NCBI RefSeq assembly: GCF_002287885.2
Contig: NZ_CP016768.2
Location: 806,001 to 870,000 of the forward strand
DNA: 64,000 nt
Origin: Candidatus Nanopelagicus limnes
Lineage (GTDB): Bacteria > Actinomycetota > Actinomycetes > Nanopelagicales > Nanopelagicaceae
Direction of reading: 5' to 3'
The notes beneath the pieces were generated by a model. The model was given only the letters and a program-made list of their open reading frames with translations. It was not told the DNA's origin and ran no database searches. The position numbers and the translations under genes are program-made. How positions within the stretch are numbered: the stretch's first letter is position 1; each line of letters begins with the position of its first letter. Of the stretch, positions 18,388 to 27,459 are shown in pieces.

Positions 18388-20427
18388 CTAACGAAGGAAG
18401 GCTGCGGCCACACCACCATCTACTGGAATGTGAAGTCCAGTAGTTAGGGTTAAATCTCCGCCTAAAATTACAAAGACGGCAGCGGCAATGTGTTCAGGCA
18501 AAACCTCTTTTTTCAAGATAGTTCGCTGGGCATAGAACTCACCTAATTTAGATTCCTCAACGCCATACTGCTTAGCGCGGTTAGCTCCCCAACCACCAGC
18601 AAATATGCCAGAGCCCTTAACCACACCATCTGGATTGATGCCGTTAACTCGAATACCAAACTCACCTAACTCAACTGCTAACAATCTCACCTGGTGTGAT
18701 TGCGCAGCTTTAGTTGCACCATATGCAACATTGTTAGAACCAGCAAAGACTGAGTTCTTAGATGAAATATAAATAATATCTCCGCCCATGCCCTGCGCCT
18801 TTAGCGCCTTAGCAGCCTCACGAGATACTAAAAATGAACCTCTTGCCATAATATCTAATTGCAAATCCCAATCTGCAACTGTGGTTTCAGTAATTGGTTT
18901 AGCAATTGAGATACCAGCGTTATTAACAACGATATCAATACCGCCAAAGGCAAGCATGGTTTGCGCCATTGCATCTGCAATCGCATCCTCACTTGTTACA
19001 TCCATTGCAACAGCGATCGCCTTATCTTTGCCACCTAGCTCAGTAGCAAGCTTTGTAGCTCCCTCTAGATCACGATCTGCCACCACAACACAGGCACCTT
19101 CAGCCGCTAATCGCTCAGCAGTTGCTTTACCTAAACCTGATGCAGCCCCAGTTACCAATGCGATCTTGCCCGCTAGTGGTTTTGGTTTTGGCATGCGCTT
19201 TAGCTTTGCCTCTTCTAAATCCCAGTACTCAATTCGGAATTTTTCAGATTCTGCAATTGGGGCATAGGTTGAAAGTGCCTCTGCTCCGCGCATTACATTG
19301 ATGGCATTGATATAAAACTCACCAGCAACTCGGGCCGTTTGCTTATCTTTGCCATAAGTGAACATGCCAACACCTGGAACTAAAATAACTAGTGGATCAG
19401 CTCCCCGCATTGCAGGTGAATCCTTTTTTGCATTGCGGTCATAGTAAGCGGCGTAATTTTTACGATACTCCGCATGCAACTCATTTGCTCGCTTAATTAC
19501 CTCATCCAGTGGTGCATCTGGCTTTGTATCTAAAACCATTGGTGAGATCTTGGTGCGCAAGAAGTGATCAGGACATGATGTGCCAAGGGCTGCAAGTGCC
19601 ATTAGCTTTGAACCTTGCAAGAAATCTAAGACAACATCATTATCGGTAAAGCTGCCAAGCATTCTTACATCCTTTGATGCAATACCGCGAAGGTATGGCG
19701 CAAGGGCTGCTGCTCGCTCTTTACGTTTTGCACTATCTAAAGGTGCGTACTTTGATTCCTTCTTACCAAATGGATCGGCTTTGCCCTTTGCCTTTATGAA
19801 CTCTTCAGCTTTTGTAATTGCCCAAATAGATCGCTCTTCACACTCTTTACTTGTCACACCCCAAGTTGTTAAACCATGTCCGCCTAATACACAGCCTTTA
19901 GCCTTTGGGTTTTCCTTTGCAATCTTTGCCATATCAAGTCCTAATTGAAAACCAGGACGTCGCCAATCCACCCACAAGATTTCTTCGCCAAAACATTCAG
20001 CGGTTAACTTCTTACCACCCTTTGAAGTGGCCAGGGCAATAATTGAATCAGGATGTAGGTGATCAACATGATCAAACTCAACTAAACCATGCATTGAGGT
20101 ATCAATTGAAGGAGCTGCTCCACCTTTACCAAATGCACAGTAATCAAAGAGTGCGACCATCTCATCTTCACGCTCTACCCCTGGATATACATTTACTAAA
20201 TCTTTAAATTTTTCTAGATCAAGGGCAGCAAGACCTGCCTCTTTTAAAGTGCCAAGATCTCCGCCTGATCCTTTTACCCACAGCACTGTTGTGTCTTTAC
20301 CAGTTGCTGGATTTGCTAGGACACCTTTTGCTGAAGTATTTCCACCAGCGTAATTTGTAAATCTAGGCTCTGCGCCTAATTTATTACTGCGGGCTAATAA
20401 CTCAGAAACTACTTTAGGTGTCGACAT
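18388..20427 (-). CDS. Bifunctional rhamnulose-1-phosphate aldolase / lactaldehyde dehydrogenase
   Basis: Fusion enzyme of about 679 residues. The N-terminal class II aldolase (about 1-400) should cleave L-rhamnulose 1-phosphate to DHAP and L-lactaldehyde; zinc-site histidines are visible in HVDHLHPDS and GGHGLTTWG. The C-terminal short-chain dehydrogenase (about 420-679; LVTGAASGLGKATAERLA, NNAGIS, YGATKAA) would oxidise the lactaldehyde to lactate. This matches the RhaD-type aldolase/SDR fusion known from many bacteria. I place the start at ATG 20425-20427, which overlaps the upstream stop as TAATG, rather than an in-frame codon 12 nt earlier. Confidence 0.93.
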   Translation of the reverse strand: MSTPKVVSELLARSNKLGAEPRFTNYAGGNTSAKGVLANPATGKDTTVLWVKGSGGDLGTLKEAGLAALDLEKFKDLVNVYPGVEREDEMVALFDYCAFGKGGAAPSIDTSMHGLVEFDHVDHLHPDSIIALATSKGGKKLTAECFGEEILWVDWRRPGFQLGLDMAKIAKENPKAKGCVLGGHGLTTWGVTSKECEERSIWAITKAEEFIKAKGKADPFGKKESKYAPLDSAKRKERAAALAPYLRGIASKDVRMLGSFTDNDVVLDFLQGSKLMALAALGTSCPDHFLRTKISPMVLDTKPDAPLDEVIKRANELHAEYRKNYAAYYDRNAKKDSPAMRGADPLVILVPGVGMFTYGKDKQTARVAGEFYINAINVMRGAEALSTYAPIAESEKFRIEYWDLEEAKLKRMPKPKPLAGKIALVTGAASGLGKATAERLAAEGACVVVADRDLEGATKLATELGGKDKAIAVAMDVTSEDAIADAMAQTMLAFGGIDIVVNNAGISIAKPITETTVADWDLQLDIMARGSFLVSREAAKALKAQGMGGDIIYISSKNSVFAGSNNVAYGATKAAQSHQVRLLAVELGEFGIRVNGINPDGVVKGSGIFAGGWGANRAKQYGVEESKLGEFYAQRTILKKEVLPEHIAAAVFVILGGDLTLTTGLHIPVDGGVAAAFLR

Positions 20428-21593
20428 TAAGCTCCCCATCCGGCTTGTGCGCCACCGACTCGTTCGGCAGCAATCTTTTCAGCATAACCACTCTTTGCAT
20501 AAGCCAACTTAGGATCAGTTGCTAATCCTTGCTCACTTCGCAATTCACCAAGCAAATCACGAACATCAGTGTTGTAGGCGTCCATCAAAACATCATTAGC
20601 ACCTAGAACATCTCCTGCTAATTGTGCTTTCTTTAACGCGTCAGCATCAACGATCAAAGCTTTTGCAACCGCCTCCTGCACATTTGTAATAGATCTAATC
20701 TGTGCTGGAATCTTTGGCTCAATGTTGTGGCATTGATCTAATACATAGGAAACAGTTGTTCCCTTATCAAAGCCGCCACCTTGATTAACTTCATGCATAA
20801 TTCTAAATAATTGGAATGGATCTGCTGCTCCAACAATTAGATCATCATCTGCGTAGAACCTTGAGTTAAAGTCAAAGGCACCTAAGCGCTTTTTACGAAG
20901 TAAGAAGGCAACGATGTATTCAATGTTGGTTCCTGGTGCGTGGTGTCCGGTATCAACACAAACAGATGCCTTAGGTCCAAGCTCTGTGCAATGCACATAT
21001 GAAGTGCCCCAATCTGGCACATCTGTTGAATAAAATGCTGGTTCAAAGAATTTATACTCCAAAAGCATTCTTTGGTTATCACTAAGGCGAGCATAAACCT
21101 TTTGCAAGCTTTCAAATAAGCGATCTTGTCTTCCAGCCAGATCATCTTGGCCTGGATAATTTGTACCATCAGCAAACCAAAGCTTTAGATCTAAGGCGCC
21201 AGTGATATTCATAATCTCTATGCACTCAAATAAGTGATCAACCGCCTTTTGGCGAATCTTCTTATCAAAGTGGCAAACAGAGCCATATTTATAATCATCA
21301 TCTTGGAATGTATTTGAATTAACTGTTCCAAGTCTTACCCCAAGCTCTTTGGCATGCTTGGCAAGCTTTGCGTAATCATCTGTCTTATCCCATGGAATAT
21401 GCATTGCAACAGATGGGGCAGCGCCAGTGAACTTATGTACTTGGGCTGCATCAGCAATTTTTTCAAATGGATCACGTGGCACACCAGGTTGAGCGAATAC
21501 TTTAAATCTAGTTCCAGAATTTCCATACGCCCAAGAAGGAGTCTCAATCCAAAAACGCTTAAGTACTTCCTTAGCCTCTTGCTTTGATGCCAT
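20427..21593 (-). CDS. rhaI: L-rhamnose isomerase (RhaI type)
   Basis: Converts L-rhamnose to L-rhamnulose. The 388-residue TIM-barrel protein resembles the RhaI family of Pseudomonas stutzeri type rather than E. coli RhaA: ETPSWAYGNSGTRFKVFAQPG near the N terminus, LLEYKFFEPAFYSTDVPDWG in the middle and the metal-site segment VCVDTGHHAPGTNIEYIVA. Its stop codon overlaps the start of the aldolase gene, so the two are translationally coupled. Upstream lies rhaM by 32 nt. Confidence 0.93.
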   Translation of the reverse strand: MASKQEAKEVLKRFWIETPSWAYGNSGTRFKVFAQPGVPRDPFEKIADAAQVHKFTGAAPSVAMHIPWDKTDDYAKLAKHAKELGVRLGTVNSNTFQDDDYKYGSVCHFDKKIRQKAVDHLFECIEIMNITGALDLKLWFADGTNYPGQDDLAGRQDRLFESLQKVYARLSDNQRMLLEYKFFEPAFYSTDVPDWGTSYVHCTELGPKASVCVDTGHHAPGTNIEYIVAFLLRKKRLGAFDFNSRFYADDDLIVGAADPFQLFRIMHEVNQGGGFDKGTTVSYVLDQCHNIEPKIPAQIRSITNVQEAVAKALIVDADALKKAQLAGDVLGANDVLMDAYNTDVRDLLGELRSEQGLATDPKLAYAKSGYAEKIAAERVGGAQAGWGA

Positions 21594-21625
21594 ATGCGTT
21601 GCTCCTTTGGTTTGGGTTAACTTTT

Positions 21626-21949
21626 TTATTTAAGGTAGAAAACTTCTTCTAGTTGTAAAAATCCTTCATCAGGTCGCTTGCCATCTAAGGCTACAAAAAA
21701 TGGCGCCATATCTGCCTGCCACTTGGCATTGATCTCGCGCTTTTCCATTCCAGCTTTAGCATCCTTTAATGATGGGGTTTCAAAGTAGCCAATTAAAGTT
21801 CCATCGGAGCGATCTAAATGAAGTGAGTAATTATGCCAACCAGTTTCAGAAAGTGCGTTTAACATCTCTGGCCAGACGGATGCGTGGCGCACCACATACT
21901 CATCCATCATCTCTTTTCGCACCTGTAATCTAAAACAGACTCTTTGCAT
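21626..21949 (-). CDS. rhaM: L-rhamnose mutarotase
   Basis: Interconverts alpha and beta L-rhamnose so that the isomerase receives its preferred anomer. The 107 residues are full length and typical of the RhaM/RhaU family: RVCFRLQVRKEMMDEYVVRH at the start, the H near VWPEML, YFETPSL, and the C-terminal LEEVFYL. It lies 4 nt downstream of the epimerase gene, in the same run as rhaI. Confidence 0.92.
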   Translation of the reverse strand: MQRVCFRLQVRKEMMDEYVVRHASVWPEMLNALSETGWHNYSLHLDRSDGTLIGYFETPSLKDAKAGMEKREINAKWQADMAPFFVALDGKRPDEGFLQLEEVFYLK

Positions 21950-21953
21950 TTAA

Positions 21954-22814
21954 TTAATACCTTGCCTTCATATAATCCAATGATTTCTTAGCTAAATCAT
22001 CTGAATCACTCCAAAGATTTCGCCAAACACATAGAGTGTTAGAAAGAGCTGGATCTACTACAGCGGAAGAGAATGATTCAAAGGTGATTGGTCCTTGGTA
22101 TTTAACCTCTTTTAATGCAGCAAAGAATGTATCAAAATCAACATTGCCACTTCCTAAATATCCACGATGGCTCTCACCAATATGAACAAAGCCCAATCTA
22201 TCTCCGGCTTCGATAACAGCTTTTCGCATGCCATCCTCTTCAATATTCATGTGATAGGTATCAAGATGAACATAGGCGTTGGCTCGGTTGACCTCCTCTA
22301 AAAACTTTAATCCTTCAGCGCCGGTGTTAATAATGTTTGTTTCATATCTATTTACTACCTCAAGATTTATATTAATTCCCTTATCGGCTGCATAATCTGC
22401 CAATCGTTGCATCGCACCAACTGAGTTAGCTCGGTTTTCTTTAGTAGCTGGATGTGGATATTTAGCTAAAGATGAGTAAATAACTCCACAAAGCTCAGTT
22501 CCACCTAGTGCGTGAAGTACATCAGTTGCTTGGCGAAGTAACTCGTCCCCTTTTTTAACAATTGATTGATCAAGGCTAGTCACATCAGTTTTGGCAGATA
22601 GGCCAAGGGATGCGTGCGCTCTTAAATTATGTTGTTGCAGTAAATCCTTTGTCATCGCAATATCCACATTCCATGGATCTAATAATGCGATTTCTATGTA
22701 GTCATAACCGGCCCTTGCGGCCCCACTTATGGCAGTGGCTGCGCCCTTTGCGCTCCAATCCCCCGCCCAAACAAGTGCGTGACCACCATACTCAAGACGT
22801 TTGGTAGTTGGCAT
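21954..22814 (-). CDS. Sugar isomerase/epimerase (AP endonuclease-2-like TIM barrel)
   Basis: A 286-residue TIM-barrel protein related to D-tagatose/D-psicose 3-epimerases. Motifs include NLEVVNRYETNIIN, VHLDTYHMNIEEDG and the final glutamate region ITFESFSS, giving the metal-binding Glu, Asp, His and Glu residues of the family. It opens the rhamnose catabolic run (rhaM, rhaI, aldolase fusion, kinase follow). An epimerase is not needed for L-rhamnose itself, so it may broaden the sugar range, for example to a related 6-deoxyhexose. Exact substrate unknown. Confidence 0.8.
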   Translation of the reverse strand: MPTTKRLEYGGHALVWAGDWSAKGAATAISGAARAGYDYIEIALLDPWNVDIAMTKDLLQQHNLRAHASLGLSAKTDVTSLDQSIVKKGDELLRQATDVLHALGGTELCGVIYSSLAKYPHPATKENRANSVGAMQRLADYAADKGININLEVVNRYETNIINTGAEGLKFLEEVNRANAYVHLDTYHMNIEEDGMRKAVIEAGDRLGFVHIGESHRGYLGSGNVDFDTFFAALKEVKYQGPITFESFSSAVVDPALSNTLCVWRNLWSDSDDLAKKSLDYMKARY

Positions 22815-22916
22815 TTTTCCTTACTTGTTAGCGATAAAAGGATTCTTTACGCGTATCTTTCCACTCTTTAAAGGCGGTGTCCAACTATTGGTAATAAATA
22901 TCAATATATAAACAAG

Positions 22917-22924
22917 TTGTACAA
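22917..22924. promoter_or_regulatory. TTGTACAA palindrome in the rhamnose catabolic promoter region
   Basis: An 8-bp perfect palindrome about 105 nt upstream of the epimerase gene. AT-rich promoter-like sequence (TTGTAC to TATATT on the minus strand) overlaps it. Palindromes of this type are bound by GntR-family regulators, but none is encoded in this window. Confidence 0.35.
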
Positions 22925-22933
22925 AAAGAAGAT

Positions 22934-22960
22934 AGGGCAGCCTCTTTACGAGGCTGCCCT
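22934..22960 (-). terminator. rhaS: Strong intrinsic terminator after the sugar-binding protein gene
   Basis: A perfect 11-pair stem, AGGGCAGCCTC with GAGGCTGCCCT, 5-nt loop, followed on the minus strand by ATCTTCTTTTTG. It lies 32 nt beyond the rhaS stop. It should end or weaken transcripts from rhaS and separate it from the catabolic genes downstream. Confidence 0.88.
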
Positions 22961-22992
22961 ATCAGCAGATTAATTAAAGCTTCTAAAATTAA

Positions 22993-24003
22993 TTAGAAGT
23001 CGAATTGATCTACGTTGTCCTTTGTGAACACAGTTGCTGGGCCAAGGATAATTTCATTTCCTACAGCTCCTGCAGTAACTGTGCGCTCTGCATCACCCTT
23101 ATCGCCAGGGCCTGAAGCGACCTTGTCGCCAACAGCTACAGCGCCACCGTCACGTACGTGCTTAGCTACGTAAACAGCAACATATCCAAAGTTTTCAACA
23201 TCCCATAGTGAAGCTTGGGCGTTTGAACCATCTTTGATGTATGTCTTCATGTCATTTGGAAGACCAAGACCAGTAACAGCAACCTTGCCCTTTGCAGCTG
23301 AGCCAGAAACATACTTAGCAGCAGCAACAATACCTACAGATGTAGGAGCAACAATCGCCTTGATCTTTGGATACTTCTGGATAAGTCCTTGAGTCTCAGT
23401 TGTTGACTCTTCTGGCTTATCTAGACCGTAAGCAGTTGCAACTACCTTAACATTTGGATACTTAGCTGCAAGCTCCTTCTTCATGAAGTCAATCCATACA
23501 TTCTGGTTTGTTGCATCTGGAGTTGTTGAAAGAATTGCAATATCTCCAGCGCCACCAGCAATGTCAGAAGCAGACTTAGCTAATGCTTGTCCGATACCTT
23601 CTGATGAAGCCTGGTTTACGAATACTGAACGACCATCTTGTGCAACATCTGAATCGTAAGTAACAACTGTTACACCCTTGTCCATTGCATCCTTAAGAGC
23701 AGGAACTAGAGCATCTTTGTCGTTAGCTGCAACGATTAATACGTTGTAACCAGCTTGTACAGCTGCGTTAATTTCTTTTACCTGTGCGGCAGCAGTGATT
23801 TCAGTTGGGCCCTTGTAGGCACACTCTGCACCAAGCTCAGCACATGCACGTTGAACACCCTTATCAGCTGCTTGGAAGTAGCCAATTGTTCCTAATTTAG
23901 GAATGTGAGCGATCTTTAGTGCATCGCCTGAACCACCGTCAGATGATGAACTGCAACCAGCAAGAAGAACTGCTGCTGCAAGTACGGAGAGAACTTTTTT
24001 CAA
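22993..24003 (-). CDS. rhaS: Sugar ABC transporter substrate-binding lipoprotein (RhaS-like)
   Basis: Extracellular sugar-binding component of a periplasmic-type importer, anchored as a lipoprotein. The signal peptide ends in the lipobox LLAGC (C17). The mature 320 residues have the peripl-BP fold of the RhaS/AI-2 binding group, for example APTSVGIVAAAKYV and VTGLGLPNDM. Start is TTG at 24001-24003 with AAAGGAAA upstream. A 151-nt gap separates it from the preceding SDR gene, and a strong terminator follows, as is common for highly expressed binding proteins. Rhamnose is the probable ligand from context. Confidence 0.88.
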   Translation of the reverse strand: MKKVLSVLAAAVLLAGCSSSSDGGSGDALKIAHIPKLGTIGYFQAADKGVQRACAELGAECAYKGPTEITAAAQVKEINAAVQAGYNVLIVAANDKDALVPALKDAMDKGVTVVTYDSDVAQDGRSVFVNQASSEGIGQALAKSASDIAGGAGDIAILSTTPDATNQNVWIDFMKKELAAKYPNVKVVATAYGLDKPEESTTETQGLIQKYPKIKAIVAPTSVGIVAAAKYVSGSAAKGKVAVTGLGLPNDMKTYIKDGSNAQASLWDVENFGYVAVYVAKHVRDGGAVAVGDKVASGPGDKGDAERTVTAGAVGNEIILGPATVFTKDNVDQFDF

Positions 24004-24054
24004 AGTATTTCCTTTCGTTGATAGTTACAAAATTATTTAACTTTGCAACACGTG

Positions 24055-24081
24055 CCTAGGAAAGTAGCTACGACTCCTAGG
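24055..24081. promoter_or_regulatory. Nested palindrome upstream of rhaS, candidate operator
   Basis: Two CCTAGG palindromes (24055-24060, 24076-24081) flank a GTAGCTAC palindrome (24064-24071). The whole lies 52-78 nt upstream of the rhaS start, in the only gap between the transporter genes and rhaS. The symmetry suggests a protein binding site rather than a terminator, since no T run follows. Confidence 0.4.
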
Positions 24082-24154
24082 ACCGCTGGGCAAACTTAGT
24101 ATTGGCTGGGAAGTACTGGCAAGTTGAATTTATAACGATTAGGCGTCGAAAGCC

Positions 24155-24889
24155 CTAACCCATCACCAATCCGCCGTTTACGTTGATGGCAGCCCCAGTT
24201 ATATAGGAGGAGGCATCAGAGGCCAGGAAATTGATCATGGCCGCCACCTCATCGGGGCGGCCCAATCGATTTAATGGAGTTTGTGAAAGCCACTCATCTA
24301 ACCTGCCAACGGAGCGATCTGCAATCATTTTAGTTTCAATTCTTCCTGGCAATACCGCGTTCACTGTCACACCACTTGCGCCATACTCTTTTGCAGCAGA
24401 GTAGGTAAGACCAAGTAAACCTGCTTTAGCAGTTGCATAGTGCGCGTGATTTGCAGAGCCTGTTAATGCAACTTGGGATGAAATATTAATTACTCTTCCC
24501 CACTTCTTACTCACCATACTTGGCGCGCACGCTCTAATTAATTTAAAGGCTGCTGTTAAGTTAACATTTATCGCTTCATCCCAAAGATCATCACTCATTT
24601 GGATAATGCTTGCATCACTCATAACACCTGCGTTATTAACTAAAATATCTATGTCACCAAGTTTTTGCTTAACTTGGGCAACTAAGTTTTCAGCTGCTCC
24701 CTTTTGGGATAGATCTGCTTGAAAGATTTCAACTTTAAAGCCTTGAGCATTTAATTGATCAGCAATTTGTTTAGCTTCTTTTTGGCTACTTGAGTATTGC
24801 AATGCAACGCTCGTGTCTTGCGCAGCTAAGGATTGGACAGTGGCAGCGCCAATTCCTGTTGCACCCCCGGTTACTAATGCAACCTTCAC
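24155..24889 (-). CDS. Short-chain dehydrogenase/reductase
   Basis: A 244-residue classical SDR, close to the FabG/sugar dehydrogenase group. It has the cofactor motif TGGATGIGAA near residue 8, NNAGV, and catalytic S and YATAK. Its start overlaps the end of the 2-hydroxyacid dehydrogenase gene by 4 nt. In this operon it probably oxidises or reduces a sugar or sugar acid; the substrate cannot be read from the sequence. Confidence 0.85.
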   Translation of the reverse strand: MKVALVTGGATGIGAATVQSLAAQDTSVALQYSSSQKEAKQIADQLNAQGFKVEIFQADLSQKGAAENLVAQVKQKLGDIDILVNNAGVMSDASIIQMSDDLWDEAINVNLTAAFKLIRACAPSMVSKKWGRVINISSQVALTGSANHAHYATAKAGLLGLTYSAAKEYGASGVTVNAVLPGRIETKMIADRSVGRLDEWLSQTPLNRLGRPDEVAAMINFLASDASSYITGAAINVNGGLVMG

Positions 24890-25962
24890 TTTATGCCACC
24901 GCTCTTCATAAAATTATCCATAACCTCTTTGTTTGCAACCCGGTTTGGTATCTGACCATTTAGTAAGCCTAATAGATCATCGACCACCATTTTTGAGTGA
25001 TGGGCAACAACCTGTCTAGAAGCACCTGCAAGATGTGGGCTTAAGACCACATTTGATAATGATCTAAATGCTGAATCTCCGGGCAGTGGCTCAGTTGGAT
25101 AAACATCAAGGGCTGCTCCTGCAATCGCACCAGATTTTAAAACCTTTAATAGCGCCTCATAATCTACTAATGCCGCCCGTGCAGTATTTATAAAGTAAGC
25201 AGTTGGCTTCATAAGATCAAAATACTTAGCGCTAAATAATCCAGTGCTTTCCTTTGTTACCTTGGCTGCCATAACCACAAAATCACTGCTCCTAGCTAAT
25301 TCATCTAACTCCACACTTTTTATTGAAAGCTTTGCTAATTGATCAGCCTTTGCATATGGATCAAATGCAATTACCTGCATACCTAAAGCAATAACTCGTC
25401 TGGCGATTTCTTGGCCAATAAAGCCGGCGCCAACTATGCCAACTGTTTTGCCCATTAACTCATCGCCTTGAAATCTTTGAAAAGGTGCATCTGGATCAAG
25501 ACTCCACTCAGAGGTGACGCCTTTTCTATCCCCTGCCTTATCTGAATAGGAAACAGAGGTTAAATCATCGGTGTAACGAAGAAGATGATGAGTAGTTGGA
25601 ATACTTCTTGCAATTGAGATCATTAAACCTAAGGTGTATTCAGCAACTGCAACTGCATTTCTACCTGGAGTAAACAACACTGGAATACCTTTAGCAGTTG
25701 CAGCAGCAATGTCGGTATTTGCAGCTGGCTCATTTCTACAAGCTGCAATTATCTTCAAGTTTTTGGCAGAGTTAATTACTTCATCAGTAATACTTTCAAA
25801 CTCAATGATTGCAACTTCAACATCTGCTAATTTACTTATTAACTCACCCTTATCCATCTTCTCACCCGTTAGTGCAAAGCCGCCTTGCTCAACCTTAAAA
25901 CCGGCAGCAGTTAATCGATTGATCTCAGATTGATCCATTCGGGCAGTGATAAAAGTTTTCAT
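24886..25962 (-). CDS. D-isomer-specific 2-hydroxyacid dehydrogenase
   Basis: NAD(P)-dependent dehydrogenase of 358 residues. It shows the Rossmann motif GIVGAGFIGQEIARR and the family's catalytic Arg, Glu and His in NTARAAL, VYPTEPL and SPHLAGAS. It resembles the phosphoglycerate dehydrogenase-like proteins found beside sugar kinases. It starts immediately after the kinase gene at 25963, with no gap. Likely acts on a sugar-derived 2-hydroxyacid. Confidence 0.85.
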   Translation of the reverse strand: MKTFITARMDQSEINRLTAAGFKVEQGGFALTGEKMDKGELISKLADVEVAIIEFESITDEVINSAKNLKIIAACRNEPAANTDIAAATAKGIPVLFTPGRNAVAVAEYTLGLMISIARSIPTTHHLLRYTDDLTSVSYSDKAGDRKGVTSEWSLDPDAPFQRFQGDELMGKTVGIVGAGFIGQEIARRVIALGMQVIAFDPYAKADQLAKLSIKSVELDELARSSDFVVMAAKVTKESTGLFSAKYFDLMKPTAYFINTARAALVDYEALLKVLKSGAIAGAALDVYPTEPLPGDSAFRSLSNVVLSPHLAGASRQVVAHHSKMVVDDLLGLLNGQIPNRVANKEVMDNFMKSGGIK

Positions 25963-27456
25963 TTACTTAAGCCTATAAGAAGCAGATGGCGCGCTCTTAT
26001 CAAACTCATCCTTAATAGATTCATATAGGGAGCGAAAGCGGGCGTAGCGTTCCTGGTAATAGGAATGAACCTTTATGTCTGGTGAAAACCTTGCCTCGAT
26101 CTTCACATTTGTTTTTATAGTCTGCCTAATATCTTTAAACATGCCAGCGCCCATGCCAGCTAAATAAGCATCACCAACTGCTGCTCCTACTGAATCCTCT
26201 AAAACAGCAATTGGCATACCCAATACATCTGCCTTTATTTGATTCCATAACTCACTCTTACTTCCGCCGCCAATACTTCTTATCTCATCAATTTTTATGC
26301 CGGCTGCTTTGCCAATCTCAACATTGTGCGCGAGAGCAAACGCGGTTCCTTCTAGTACTGCTCTAAACATCATGGCTGGTGTTGTAGTTAAAGATAAGCC
26401 AAAGAAAACTCCACGAGCATTTGTATGCCAGATCGGGGACCTCTCCCCCATCATGTATGGCAGGAAAATTACTCCTTCACTGCCGGGTGAAACACTTTGG
26501 GCATCCTTTGATAACTGCTCAACTGATTGTTCACCTTTTAAAATATTTTGTTGAAGCCAGGCCACACTCGCACCTGATGCCACCATGGCGCCTAAGCGAA
26601 GTTGTCTGCCTGCTATTGCATGTTCAATTGCCACGAACGCGTCATTAAAATTATTTCCATCAGTTGGCATTAAGAGCACTGTTGAGGTGCCAGTCATTTC
26701 AGCCACCACACCTGGATCAATTACTCCTGCCTCAAGGGCGGCTGAGCAACCATCAACGGAACCAAAGTAAACAGGTGTGCCAGCTGCAATCTTTGAATCA
26801 TTATTACTTAACACCTCACCTTGCAAAATAATTGAGTTAGCAATTTGGGGAAACTTATCCTCACTAACTCCAACAAATTTCATTACCTCATCCGCCCACT
26901 TTGAGTTATCAGCGCTTCGAAGTTGCAAAAGTGATGCATGTGCTGCGTCAATGCCAAATTTGCCGGTTAACTTAAAGTTTAAGTAGCCTGGAATTTGTAA
27001 GAAGTACTTTGTCTTTTGATAATTAGCTGGCTCATTTTTAATCAACCATTTAATTTTTGCAGCAACATAATATGGATCGGCTCGATTACCAGTTAACTGG
27101 GAGATATTTGAAAACTGATTTGCTAACTCATCTGCTTCAGCCTGGGCTCTGCGATCCATCCAAATCATCGCATCCCTCACCGGCACACCTTTTGCATCAA
27201 CTGCAATTAATGTCGGTGCTTGCGCACTGATTGCAACACCAATTATTTGCGCACCAGCCGCGCCAGCTTGGGCGATCTCAACCGCCTTACAAAAACTTAG
27301 CCACCAATCATTTGGATCTTGTTCAACCCAACCAGCTTGTAAATATTTTGTTGGATACTCAGCTCTGCCTTGGGAGATGATGTGGCCAGCGTTATCAACT
27401 AGTACCGCCTTGGTCGCAGTTGTACCAACATCTACGCCAAGTAATAACTGCTGCAT
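25963..27456 (-). CDS. FGGY carbohydrate kinase, xylulokinase-like
   Basis: A 497-residue FGGY kinase with the phosphate motif GVDVGTTATKAVLVD, the segment MIWMDRRAQAEADEL, and C-terminal SIGGGSKSELWNQIKADV. It groups by motif with xylulokinases rather than the RhaB type. It lies 3 nt downstream of the second permease gene, within the transporter operon, so it may phosphorylate the imported sugar or a product. Another possibility is a regulatory link to transport, as described for a rhizobial rhamnose kinase. Confidence 0.87.
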   Translation of the reverse strand: MQQLLLGVDVGTTATKAVLVDNAGHIISQGRAEYPTKYLQAGWVEQDPNDWWLSFCKAVEIAQAGAAGAQIIGVAISAQAPTLIAVDAKGVPVRDAMIWMDRRAQAEADELANQFSNISQLTGNRADPYYVAAKIKWLIKNEPANYQKTKYFLQIPGYLNFKLTGKFGIDAAHASLLQLRSADNSKWADEVMKFVGVSEDKFPQIANSIILQGEVLSNNDSKIAAGTPVYFGSVDGCSAALEAGVIDPGVVAEMTGTSTVLLMPTDGNNFNDAFVAIEHAIAGRQLRLGAMVASGASVAWLQQNILKGEQSVEQLSKDAQSVSPGSEGVIFLPYMMGERSPIWHTNARGVFFGLSLTTTPAMMFRAVLEGTAFALAHNVEIGKAAGIKIDEIRSIGGGSKSELWNQIKADVLGMPIAVLEDSVGAAVGDAYLAGMGAGMFKDIRQTIKTNVKIEARFSPDIKVHSYYQERYARFRSLYESIKDEFDKSAPSASYRLK

Positions 27457-27459
27457 TTG

